A DNA stretch of 11,319 nucleotides from Phoronis ovalis (Eukaryota; Phoronida; Phoronidae). Below the pieces are notes generated by a model that saw only the letters and a program-made list of their open reading frames with translations, was not told the origin of the DNA and did not search any database. Of the stretch, positions 6,801 to 11,319 are shown one piece after another. Each line of letters begins with the position of its first letter. Position 1 is the stretch's first letter. The translations under genes and the position numbers were made by a program. The stretch covers positions 1 to 11,319 of the forward strand of contig JAOXYB010054401.1 of assembly GCA_028565635.1 (NCBI GenBank), read 5' to 3'.

Positions 6801-8733
6801 AAACAAAATATACTTGCTTACTCAAGCACTTTTGCTTATATGATATTTATGAATACACTTATTATGCTTTATTTGGATACACAAACATAACACCTGTTTC
6901 CGATCAGCAAATAAAAAATACAGACAGTTTCACAAACAGCACATGATTATGTTACAGACAGCAACCCTAAGTACCATACATTTAGGTCTATAATATCTGA
7001 AATAAGTTAACAAATAATTACTTACCAATTTGTTTTCCGGGATGCAGTCTACCTGAGCACTTTTTATTAGAGCTTTTATCTTCGTAAGGAACATCACTAA
7101 TATAAGGCAAAGCTTCCTGAATGAAATCTACCTCTAGGTCGCCATCAGGATCTGAAATGCAGATATCTTTATCAGCAGACTGTTTGGCAACCAATGGCCA
7201 CTCTGCACCCTGCTTGGTCTGGAGGTGCCTCTCAGATCTTTTCTGGTACCACATTGGCCTCCTATGCAACATTATTCAATTTTCCTTTTGTCATTTTAGG
7301 GATAATCTGGTGCTTGTTTTTCAGTGTCATATCAATAAGTACTGACAAATATAAATAAAAATATTTTGACTTAGTATGCCTTAGAAAATAATATTTAACT
7401 ATAACAAGAATAAATAAATAAAAAAGGCCGTTTGTTGATAGACTAGACAGTTACTAGGAAGAAAAAGAATTATCAAAATTTGAAGGAGTGAAAACGTCAG
7501 CATTTAAAGCACAAATCTGAAATGAAAAACAATAAACCCACAGGTCACATAGTTTGCTGGCTACAATGGCAGCTAACATCATACTTAACCTGAACTTGAG
7601 CACATATAAGCATTTATCTCAATATATGAGTGCTTGATTGCAAACAAATGTTCTTTCATGTACACTACTTGTCCCAACAAACAAGACATTTGTCATGTCT
7701 AATGCCCATCCAATGTGCAGGATTATATTGTTTGAACATTATTGGTTTTTTACTTTGGCAAAGAATAGACTGCATCATGGTCTATCATTGCTTTGGTGGG
7801 GTACTCTTATTCACATGGCTGTATGTGCTGTCTATACCCCTGGGGAAATACTGACCATATTTTTAGATGGGGATGTGCAGCTCACACTCAAAATATCCAC
7901 CCATTTTTAGGGATTTTGGTCGCAAAAATTGACCCATTTTTAGTGTTCTCTGTCACAAAAAGGACCATTTTTTAAGTTTTTTTCTCAGAAAAGTTCCCTG
8001 GAATTGCTACCTTTAAATAAAATCATGAAAAACCAACTCATTTTTAGGGTTTGTTGAGAAGTGATCCAAATTTTACGGACATTTCAAAGAAAAGTGGACC
8101 CATTTTTAGGGATTAATTTGTGAAAAAGTGACCCATTTGGGCCACCAACCTATGTATGGCCTTGTTTGAATCATCCAAGTAGCGTTTCGTCAGGAACAAA
8201 TATGGCCACCATTCGGCCATGTTGGAAGTAATCTGGGTCAATACTAAAGAGAGAGAGAAAGAGAAAGAGAGAGAATAACCTGTATTTTGACCTGTACTTA
8301 CCTTGTACCGAATATTGAGCTGATCGGCTAAGAACTGATGCAGTTATTGCGAGACAAAGAAAGTGTTATGCACGGTAAAAAATGTCGAAGCTAATCATAA
8401 TCTTTCTTGCATTGGTACCTTCACAAAAATGTATACTTTTAGTGTTTCATTTTCATTTATTTGACATGTGAAGTTTATAGTTGCCAATGGTCTCTCCACC
8501 TTAAAGCAATAACAATATATTGAAGATTTTTCTCTCCATAAACGTTCATCATTTGTATTATGAACTGAAGAAAATAAAGCAAAAAACTACTCACTATTTA
8601 TTTCAACACTGGCATCAAGATCTTGGGGGTTTTGCCCAGGTGATAGTTCATTCGTAGTTGGCTCACCAGAACTGAAATTTTCCTTTGGTTCGTTACCAGA
8701 ATCATCTTCACTGCTGTTCCCGTCTCTATCCAT
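814..8733 (-). CDS. Spliced gene of unknown function, six exons, mostly phase-1 introns
   Basis: Gene model joining 8733-8595, 7151-7026, 6793-6695, 4314-4267, 3860-3730 and 1053-840 (or to the stop at 816-814). The first five exons total 543 nt, exactly 181 codons, and the last adds 71 codons plus one base (if spliced) or 79 codons plus stop. All acceptors are AG and all donors GT; donors include GTGAGT, GTAAGT and GTATGC. The product starts acidic and Ser/Asn-rich and ends Lys/Arg-rich, with NLS-like clusters (RKRK in exon B; KPDKKRG and ENKRKR in exon E). There is no signal peptide, membrane segment or recognised domain. A disordered nuclear protein is an inference from composition only. 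The 3' end is uncertain: exon E could be terminal or splice on beyond the window. The introns hold a DIRS relic and both copies of a 929-bp repeat. Lack of a recognised family is the main reason for caution; the frame-consistent chain is the main support. Confidence 0.7.
840..1053 (-). CDS. Exon E, Lys/Arg/Gln-rich, last exon visible
   Basis: The acceptor TTTTTCTTTACAG|GGA has a good pyrimidine tract and the exon opens in phase 0, matching exon D. It encodes about 71 residues: a Ser/Thr-rich start, then KTKPDKKRGILTFGKL, then QQQAENKRKR, then an acidic EEPSD segment. The end is ambiguous. ACAA|GTATAT at 840/839 would be a phase-1 donor; otherwise translation stops at TAA 816-814 after eight low-complexity residues. 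No AATAAA follows closely, which slightly favours further splicing. The basic-Gln segment could be a short helix or nuclear localisation signal; no catalytic motif is visible. Confidence 0.65.
1054..1964. other. D-E intron, right of exon E
   Basis: Very AT-rich, with poly-A/poly-T tracts (for example 1700-1760). No exon with matching borders was found on either strand. The 1747-2046 open frame is low-complexity and runs into the inverted R1 copy. Confidence 0.4.
1965..2150 (-). repeat. R1 interspersed repeat, inverted copy
   Basis: The reverse complement reads CAGTTATTGCGAGACAAAG, AAGTGTCACGC, AAAATGTTGAAGTT, CAAGGTTATTCCATAATG, TTGCCTAGCCTAATCCGTCC and TATGGGCTTCATGAATTC, in the same order as other R1 copies. 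It is closest to the copy at 97-435. It lies in the D-E intron. Confidence 0.75.
2151..3729. other. D-E intron, central and right part
   Basis: About 1.6 kb of AT-rich sequence without a convincing exon, RNA gene or internal repeat. The phase agreement of exons D and E does not require any further exon here. Confidence 0.4.
3730..3860 (-). CDS. Exon D, phase 1 in, phase 0 out
   Basis: The exon has two bases and 43 codons (131 nt). The acceptor is GTTCTGTTTCAG|ATCC and the donor GAA|GTAATG. The peptide reads PMGQNECVEPENKLIQQPG and continues with a Leu-containing, mildly amphipathic stretch (LADQLNELHMFAENSQ). The frame is open upstream to 3975, but the pyrimidine-rich CAG at 3863-3861 is the natural boundary and matches the phase of exon C. 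A downstream GTTTGT is an alternative donor in the same phase. Confidence 0.65.
3861..4266. other. C-D intron
   Basis: It opens with the weak donor of exon C and ends with the pyrimidine-rich acceptor of exon D. Otherwise unremarkable AT-rich sequence. Confidence 0.45.
4267..4314 (-). CDS. Exon C, 48-nt symmetric exon, diverged copy of the end of exon B
   Basis: A 48-nt exon in phase 1-1, with acceptor CTGCATTACAG|AT and a weaker donor CAAA|GTAAAA. It adds 16 residues beginning DEENHTRSKTSRN. It aligns with the last third of exon B (GATCAC...TCTAGAAAA against GATGAA...ACTAGAAGC) in the same reading frame. In exon B the matching TTCAGAT is internal coding sequence, so the acceptor used here corresponds to a position inside the older exon. 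The weak donor and short length make this the least certain exon; B joined straight to D would also be in frame. Confidence 0.55.
4290..4580. repeat. Diverged duplicate of the exon B region (left copy, contains exon C)
   Basis: It aligns with about 6720-6999: shared words include GTCAAAACA, CAATAAAACA/CATAAAACA, TATATGATATTTATGA, ACATAAACATAACA/ACACAAACATAACA, AAATAAAAAATGCA/AAATAAAAAATACA and ATGTTACAGA/TATGTTACAGA. The match runs right up to the left edge of the DIRS element. Confidence 0.75.
4581..4648 (+). repeat. Left inverted terminal repeat of the DIRS-like element
   Basis: It begins AATTCTATCAAATCATGAC. The first 41 bases recur as the reverse complement at 6388-6428 with two mismatches. 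Aligned with the reverse complement of 6637-6571 it continues through CATGAGA..TGCAC..CTAGCC to GATCAGT with scattered changes. Sequence to the left is host intron homologous to 6764-6999. Confidence 0.8.
4649..4986 (+). other. Interior of the DIRS-like element, no intact gene
   Basis: AT-rich sequence between the left ITR and the 929-bp repeat, where a gag-like first ORF would be expected. Only a 19-codon frame (4915-4974, MADNYLQTKSTDVKDMSQH) with a reasonable start context is visible. It may be a remnant of the element's first ORF or chance; no gag motif can be recognised. Confidence 0.3.
4987..5915 (+). repeat. 929-bp direct repeat, copy 1, inside the DIRS-like element
   Basis: Reading line by line I see no difference from 7246-8174 (constant offset 2259). 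The match starts at GTACCACATTGG and ends at TTTGAATCAT. The left junction is to DIRS interior and the right junction is directly to recombinase codons. Open frames inside it are identical in both copies but low-complexity and protein-unlike. It has no TG...CA ends, primer-binding site or target duplications, so it does not look like an LTR. Confidence 0.92.
5636..5885 (+). repeat. Eroded 32-33-bp tandem repeat inside the 929-bp segment
   Basis: ACCCATTTTTAGGG-type cores recur at 5641, 5674, 5706, 5778, 5840 and 5873, mostly about 33 bases or about twice that apart, separated by TTTTGTCACAAAAAGTG-like spacers. The array recurs at 7895-8144 in copy 2. It ends at GGCCACCAACCTATGTATGGCC, an imperfect palindrome. 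Confidence 0.65.
5916..6256 (+). pseudogene. C-terminal part of a DIRS-type tyrosine recombinase, broken
   Basis: The readable frame from 5916 to 6164 carries a typical run LFVSYIKP, then SSTIGRWIK, then FKAHSTRSASTSKA. AHSTR supplies the conserved HxxR pair (His 6105-6107, Arg 6114-6116). A frameshift just before 6167 moves the reading to another frame, where AGWSQESIFRKFY supplies the Trp (6173-6175) and the nucleophilic Tyr (6203-6205). TGA at 6209-6211 follows almost at once; the relic frame then runs to TAA at 6254-6256. The front of the protein, including the first catalytic Arg region, is missing: the 929-bp repeat ends immediately before the surviving codons. AATAAA at 6337-6342 may have been the element's polyadenylation signal. 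Crypton-type recombinases are a less likely source, given the DIRS termini around it. Confidence 0.85.
6388..6510 (+). repeat. Internal complementary region (ICR) of the DIRS-like element
   Basis: The left half (6388-6428) is complementary to the element's left end and the right half (6427-6510) to its right end at 6599-6670. In the right half the ICR carries 12 bases (ACTTACCTGTAA, about 6444-6455) that are absent from the actual right terminus. The overlap of the halves is the TT at 6427-6428 (AA at both termini). Confidence 0.8.
6571..6670 (+). repeat. Right inverted terminal repeat with outer extension
   Basis: The inner part (6571-6637) is an imperfect inverted copy of the left ITR. The outer 33 bases (6638-6670, ending CGTTTAATTTTTAAA) have no counterpart at the left end but are matched by the ICR. 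An unequal right ITR is also a feature of DIRS-1. The host exon B donor follows 24 bases later. Confidence 0.75.
6695..6793 (-). CDS. Exon B, symmetric phase 1-1 exon
   Basis: The exon has two bases, 32 codons and one base (99 nt). The acceptor is TTTTATGCAG|GA and the donor is TGTACAG|GTATGC. The peptide opens QQSVLDSLCF, has a Gly/Ser stretch in the middle and ends with a basic SRKRKCT. The donor lies only 24 bases from the right end of the DIRS relic, which is therefore in the following intron. The exon and its upstream intron are a paralogous copy of the exon C region. Skipping B would keep frame. Confidence 0.75.
6720..6999. repeat. Diverged duplicate of the exon C region (right copy, contains most of exon B)
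   Basis: Partner of 4290-4580. It ends ATATCTGAAATAAGTTAAC; its CTGAAATA matches the joined flanks of the DIRS element (ACTG at 4577-4580 plus AATA beyond the right end). It thus acts as a paralogous empty site. Confidence 0.7.
7026..7151 (-). CDS. Exon A, symmetric phase 1-1 exon
   Basis: The exon has two bases, 41 codons and one base (126 nt). The acceptor is TCTGCATTTCAG|ATCC and the donor is ATTG|GTAAGT, a full consensus. Joined to exon 1 the frame stays open and the split codon reads Asn. The peptide is acidic at first (PDGDLEVDF) and more basic at the end. The same frame stays open for another 120 nt upstream of the chosen acceptor, with more coding-like composition than the intron, so a longer form of the exon is possible; the TTTCAG site was chosen because it matches the phase of exon 1. 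Confidence 0.75.
7246..8174 (+). repeat. 929-bp direct repeat, copy 2, in intron 1
   Basis: Apparently identical to 4987-5915. It starts 95 bases upstream (gene sense) of exon A. Its last bases TTTGAATCAT run without a break into an R1 repeat (CCAAGTAGCG...), and R1 itself contains TTTGAATCATCCAGGTAG at 10303-10320. So this copy appears to sit in its original right-hand context. Confidence 0.92.
8165..8395 (+). repeat. R1 interspersed repeat copy in intron 1, with GA microsatellite
   Basis: It begins TTTGAATCATCCAAGTAGCG at the end of the 929-bp repeat and continues through GGAACAAATATGGCCACC, CATGTTGGAAGTAATCTGGG, TTTGACCTGTACTTACC, GAGCTGATCGGCTAAGAAC and GCGAGACAAAGAAAGTG. A purine run interrupts it where other copies have TATATCT. 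Confidence 0.8.
8247..8275 (+). repeat. GA-rich microsatellite
   Basis: About 29 bases of AGAGAGAGAGAAAGAGAAAGAGAGAGAA-type purine sequence, apparently expanded from within the R1 repeat. It is likely polymorphic in length. Confidence 0.8.
8396..8594. other. Start of intron 1
   Basis: It runs from the exon 1 donor GTGAGT towards the R1 copy. AT-rich, with nothing recognisable. Confidence 0.45.
8595..8733 (-). CDS. Exon 1 with start codon, acidic N-terminus
   Basis: The exon holds 46 codons plus one base and begins MDRDGNSSEDDSG. The ATG has A at -3 and G at +4, and an in-frame TGA lies five codons upstream, so this is the first usable Met. The exon ends AATA|GTGAGT, a strong donor, in phase 1. 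The peptide is rich in Asp, Glu, Ser, Asn and Pro and looks disordered. A TTTAAACAG just upstream of the 5' leader could be an acceptor, so a non-coding exon may precede it. Confidence 0.75.
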
Positions 8734-8817
8734 TTTGATCGAATTTCACTGTTTAAATTGAATCAAACACAAGTAATCAATTTTTTTCTCTACATTGTCT
8801 CTCTTACTGGCTATATG

Positions 8818-8923
8818 TTAGGTTCCTTAAGTAGAGAAGCAGTATTTTATGTTAAGCAATATCATAAGACATCACAAACTGCATAAAACGTCATAGGATG
8901 TCACAGAGGCTTAAGAAACCTAA
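8818..8923. repeat. Short inverted repeat with 78-base spacer in the promoter region
   Basis: Arms TTAGGTTCCTTAAG (8818-8831) and CTTAAGAAACCTAA (8910-8923) are complementary at 13 of 14 positions. The spacer carries repeated CATAAGACATCAC / CATAGGATGTCAC words and ACGTCAT. It could be a tiny miniature transposon or a promoter palindrome. Confidence 0.4.
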
Positions 8924-9121
8924 GGAGAGGAAATGTTTAGAATACTTTGATTGCAAGACATTCAAGTTAGCATGGTGAGATCTGTTTGGGACATGGCATT
9001 TGCACTTTGAGTTAAATTTTTAGCAGTTTAATGAAAAGATAGACCAGTAAAAGTACAGTATACATTTTTGAAAAGTATTAACTTAAAATATTACAAAAAA
9101 TTACTTTAGCTATCTATCACA

Positions 9122-9135
9122 TGATTACGTAATCA
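9122..9135. promoter_or_regulatory. Perfect palindrome matching a PAR-bZIP/NFIL3 (D-box) site
   Basis: TGATTACGTAATCA is its own reverse complement. Its core ATTACGTAAT fits the known RTTAYGTAAY consensus bound by HLF/DBP/TEF and NFIL3 factors. It is about 390 bases upstream of the start codon of the minus-strand gene. The sequence match is certain; regulatory function is inference. Confidence 0.4.
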
Positions 9136-9368
9136 GTAAGGGGAACATTTTGGGTAAACTCGACAGCTTTTCAAGATGTAAACTTCAAAAAAGTCAAACA
9201 CTCCTGCAGAAACTATGCTAAAATTTGGCCAAAATTAATTCTTAACCAACTAAGAACTCTAATAATATGAAATTTTTCTTTTTTTTTAAATGATGGGCTT
9301 CTAAAAATTGATGTCATGTGACAGAGAAGTAAAGTAAAATTATATAATCTTTAAGTTAATAGCTTTCT

Positions 9369-9411
9369 AACAAGACATTTGTCATGTCTAATGCCCATCA
9401 CATCCTTAAGA
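9369..9411 (+). repeat. Fragment related to the 929-bp repeat
   Basis: About 31 bases (9369-9399, AACAAGACATTTGTCATGTC and on to CCATC) match the interior of both 929-bp copies exactly, and a weaker match continues into AGATTATAT. This shows that part of the segment is an interspersed family rather than unique sequence. Confidence 0.7.
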
Positions 9412-9515
9412 TTATATAATATTGTGGTTTGTAGTACTTATTTGTATCTGCGCAGTGCATTTCAGGAGTAGTTTTGTTAAGAGTTACACATGTAAATCAA
9501 AGTACCAGATACAAT

Positions 9516-10680
9516 AAATGTCAAAGATTTGGATCGGCATTTAACCTACTTCTCAAGGTAATTTTAAAATGTCAACCAACCCTAACATGCACACCAATTT
9601 CGTGAATGCACCTTCAAATCATCCAGTCGATGCTTTGTCTTTCTCAAAATAGGTGCAACGTGACTAGCCATCTTGAGAACCAACATGGCCTGCAGTTTGA
9701 CCTGTATTTACCTCGTATCAAATATAATGCTGATCTGACAAAAAAAGAAGCAGTAATTGCAAGACAGAGAAAGTGTTATGCATAACGAAAAATGTCAAAG
9801 ATTTAGATTGACATTTGACCTACTTCTCAAGGTCATTTAAAAATGTCACCTAGTATAACATGCCCACCAAACTACGTCTTTCCCGAAACGGGTAACATGA
9901 CGTTCCCTCTCAGGAACAAATATATTCGTCAGTCGGCCAAATTCGAAGTAATCCTATTGGAAGTAGTCCTGAATTTTGATCTCTACTTACTCTGTACTGA
10001 ATATGAAGCTGATCGGATAAAAACTGAGGCTGTTATTATGACATGCAAACTCGAGAACCAACATGGCCACCAGTCAGCCATGTTGAAATAATCCAGCTCA
10101 GTATTATATCTAACCTGTACTTTGACCTGTATTTACTCTGTACCAAAAATGAAGCCGATCGAATAAAAACTGAAGCAGACATTGTGAAACAAAGAAAGTT
10201 TTACGCACAGCAAAAGATTTGAACTATTTCTCAAGGTCATTTTAAAATGTCACCTAGCCTATAATGCCTACCAATCTAAGGCCTTCTTAGAAGCACCTTT
10301 GAATCATCCAGGTAGCTATAGACGCAACCTTCCGTGCCATCACGTGAACAAACATGGCATTCATATTGCATGTAATCAAGGTCAAAATTATAAGCGACCT
10401 GCACTTTGATCTGTCCTGCATATGAAGCTAATTGGCTACAAACTGAAGCTGATATCACGAGACAAAGAAAGTGTTACATAAGACGACAATGACATCTTCG
10501 CTACGACTATATTATATGCCTAGCCAATATGTGGCACAAGAAAAATGTTGAAGATTTGTTCCGTTATTTGACCTACTTCTCAAGGTCATTTTTAAATGTC
10601 ACCTAGTCTATTATGCCCATTAATCTGTGACCTTCTTAGAACCAGCTTTAAATTGTCCATGCAGCGCTTCGTCTTTACAG
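9516..10680 (+). repeat. Diverged tandem array of R1 units (about 3.5 units)
   Basis: Units begin near 9516, 9788, 10210 and 10540 with AAATGTCAAAGATTTGGATC-like sequence. They run through CTCAAGGTCATTT, TGTCACCTAG, AATCATCCAG, a CATGGCC block, GACCTGTATTTACTCTGTAC and GAAGCTGATCGGATAAAAAC to AGACAAAGAAAGTGTTATG. Unit lengths are about 272, 422 and 330 bases; the second contains a partial internal duplication of the CATGGCC-to-GATCGGATAAAAAC block (about 10048-10170). The last unit is cut at 10680. No reading frame is shared by the units; open frames such as 9843-10091 are incidental. Confidence 0.8.
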
Positions 10681-10877
10681 CTATACATGCAGTCCTTGGT
10701 AATGACATTCTGTACTAGCTCTTGATAATCTAATTTGTGAGCTGCGTGAACAGACGTCATGGAATCTTATATAGCCAACTTCAACTCCCAGTACTTCTAC
10801 AGCCACTCCTGCACTGGGACCCAGAGGGATGGGGGGTACTTGCAAAAAAACTTGGTTGGTGTGTGAAACCGAGGGTA
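10681..10877. other. Less AT-rich segment between opposed R1 copies, origin unknown
   Basis: About 200 bases with visibly higher GC (for example CCCAGAGGGATGGGGGGTAC) than the surroundings. The minus-strand frame is open through it, with Gly/Val-rich residues (PLGPSAGVAVEVLGVEVGY), and continues into the inverted R1 copy. It could be a fragment of another mobile element or a lost exon; no family is recognised and no splice borders are convincing. Confidence 0.3.
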
Positions 10878-11035
10878 AAACATGCTTACTTATAGTTTTT
10901 ATCCGATCAGCTTCATATTCAGTATATAGTAAGTACAAGTCAAAGTTCAGGTTAGATATAATATTGACCCAGATTACTTCCATATGTCCAACCAGCGCCA
11001 TGTTTGTTCCTGAAAAGGTACGTCATGCTGCATCT
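10878..11035 (-). repeat. R1 repeat, inverted copy facing the array
   Basis: The reverse complement reads AGGAACAAACATGGCGCTGG, GGAAGTAATCTGGGTCAATA, TTATATCTAACCTGAACTTT, GACTTGTACTTAC and GAATATGAAGCTGATCGGAT then AAAAACTATAAG. It is similar to 9915-10025 and 10090-10170 in the opposite orientation, so a large stem is possible. Confidence 0.8.
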
Positions 11036-11059
11036 ATAGTAGTCCTGGTTCGGGAACCA

Positions 11060-11133
11060 GTCACTTGGACCCCTGGCCAAGTCACTTGGACCCCATGTCA
11101 CTTGGACCCCTGAACATTGGTCACTTGGACCCC
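11060..11133. repeat. Four-copy minisatellite, GTCACTTGGACCCC core
   Basis: Identical 14-base cores lie at 11060-11073, 11081-11094, 11097-11110 and 11120-11133, with spacings of 21, 16 and 23 bases, so the linkers vary while the core does not. A small perfect hairpin (CTGGTTC / GAACCAG, 11045-11060) abuts the first copy. Confidence 0.85.
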
Positions 11134-11319
11134 TGGGGAAATTGTTTTTTATCAATAATTTTGAGGAAGTTTGTGAGTTTTATGTATGTTTATACTGGTT
11201 TCAAGATGGTAAGTTCCATGATGGTAAATTAAAAGCTGAATATTAATTCTCACACCTGCATTGATGGTTGTTCACGCCTCTGAAATGTTATATTGCATAA
11301 TGGATTACTAAGCCAAGGT

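Larger units (their letters stand above)
8740..9515. other. Upstream region of the minus-strand gene; promoter candidates only
   Basis: No coding exon is seen here. Reading towards the gene it holds a perfect 14-bp palindrome at 9122-9135, a pair of 14-bp inverted repeats at 8818-8831 and 8910-8923 enclosing CRE-like TGACGT/TGATGTC words, and a weak TATA-like CATATAG about 85 bases upstream of the start codon. A fragment of the 929-bp repeat lies at 9369-9411. The core promoter cannot be placed with confidence. Confidence 0.4.

Noticed and set aside
4987-8174. Two long direct repeats flanking about 1.3 kb as an LTR retrotransposon
   Set aside because: The repeats lack TG...CA ends, a primer-binding site, a polypurine tract and target duplications. 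The interior holds a DIRS end and host exons, not retroviral-type genes.
9843-10091. Frame with FDLYLLCTEYEADRIKT, which recurs at 10681-11001 on the other strand
   Set aside because: The recurring peptide is only the translation of a conserved R1 block. Other R1 units carry stops and frame changes, so it is not a protein domain.

Overview
The window looks like AT-rich animal nuclear DNA. It has spliced coding exons with GT/AG borders, long repeat-filled introns, a DIRS-type tyrosine-recombinase retroelement, degenerate interspersed repeats and a minisatellite. There is no bacterial operon structure, and most short open frames are repeat or intron noise. A marine invertebrate, possibly a mollusc, fits the repeat content, but this is only an impression.

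The only convincing host gene lies on the minus strand between about 8733 and 840. I assembled it from splice sites: exon 1 (8733-8595, with start codon), A (7151-7026), B (6793-6695), C (4314-4267), D (3860-3730) and E (1053-840, or ending at a stop at 816-814). Every junction keeps frame. Introns 1 to 4 are phase 1 and the intron between D and E is phase 0. The product is about 250-260 residues, acidic at the N-terminus, rich in Lys/Arg near the C-terminus and probably disordered; I do not recognise the family. Exons A, B and C are symmetric 1-1 cassettes, and C is a diverged duplicate of the 3' part of B.

The C-B intron contains a decayed DIRS-like element, 4581-6670, lying antisense to the gene. 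It keeps both inverted terminal repeats, an internal complementary region (ICR) whose halves match the two outer ends, and the C-terminal part of a broken tyrosine recombinase. Its gag, reverse transcriptase/RNase H and the rest of the recombinase are missing. A 929-bp segment (4987-5915) sits there instead, and a copy that reads as identical lies at 7246-8174 in intron 1. The duplicated exon unit next to exon B supplies an empty-site comparison that fixes the ends of the DIRS element.

Both sides of the gene are covered by a second repeat family, called R1 here: about 97-435 (+), 1965-2150 (-), 8165-8395 (+, with a GA microsatellite), a diverged tandem array at 9516-10680 (+), and 10878-11035 (-). 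R1 carries recurrent AGGTCA/TGACCT half-sites. A short GGGGTCCAAGTGAC minisatellite lies at 11060-11133. The remaining sequence (435-813, 1054-1964, 2151-3729, 3861-4266, 8396-8594, 8740-9515) is AT-rich intron or intergenic DNA with few readable features.
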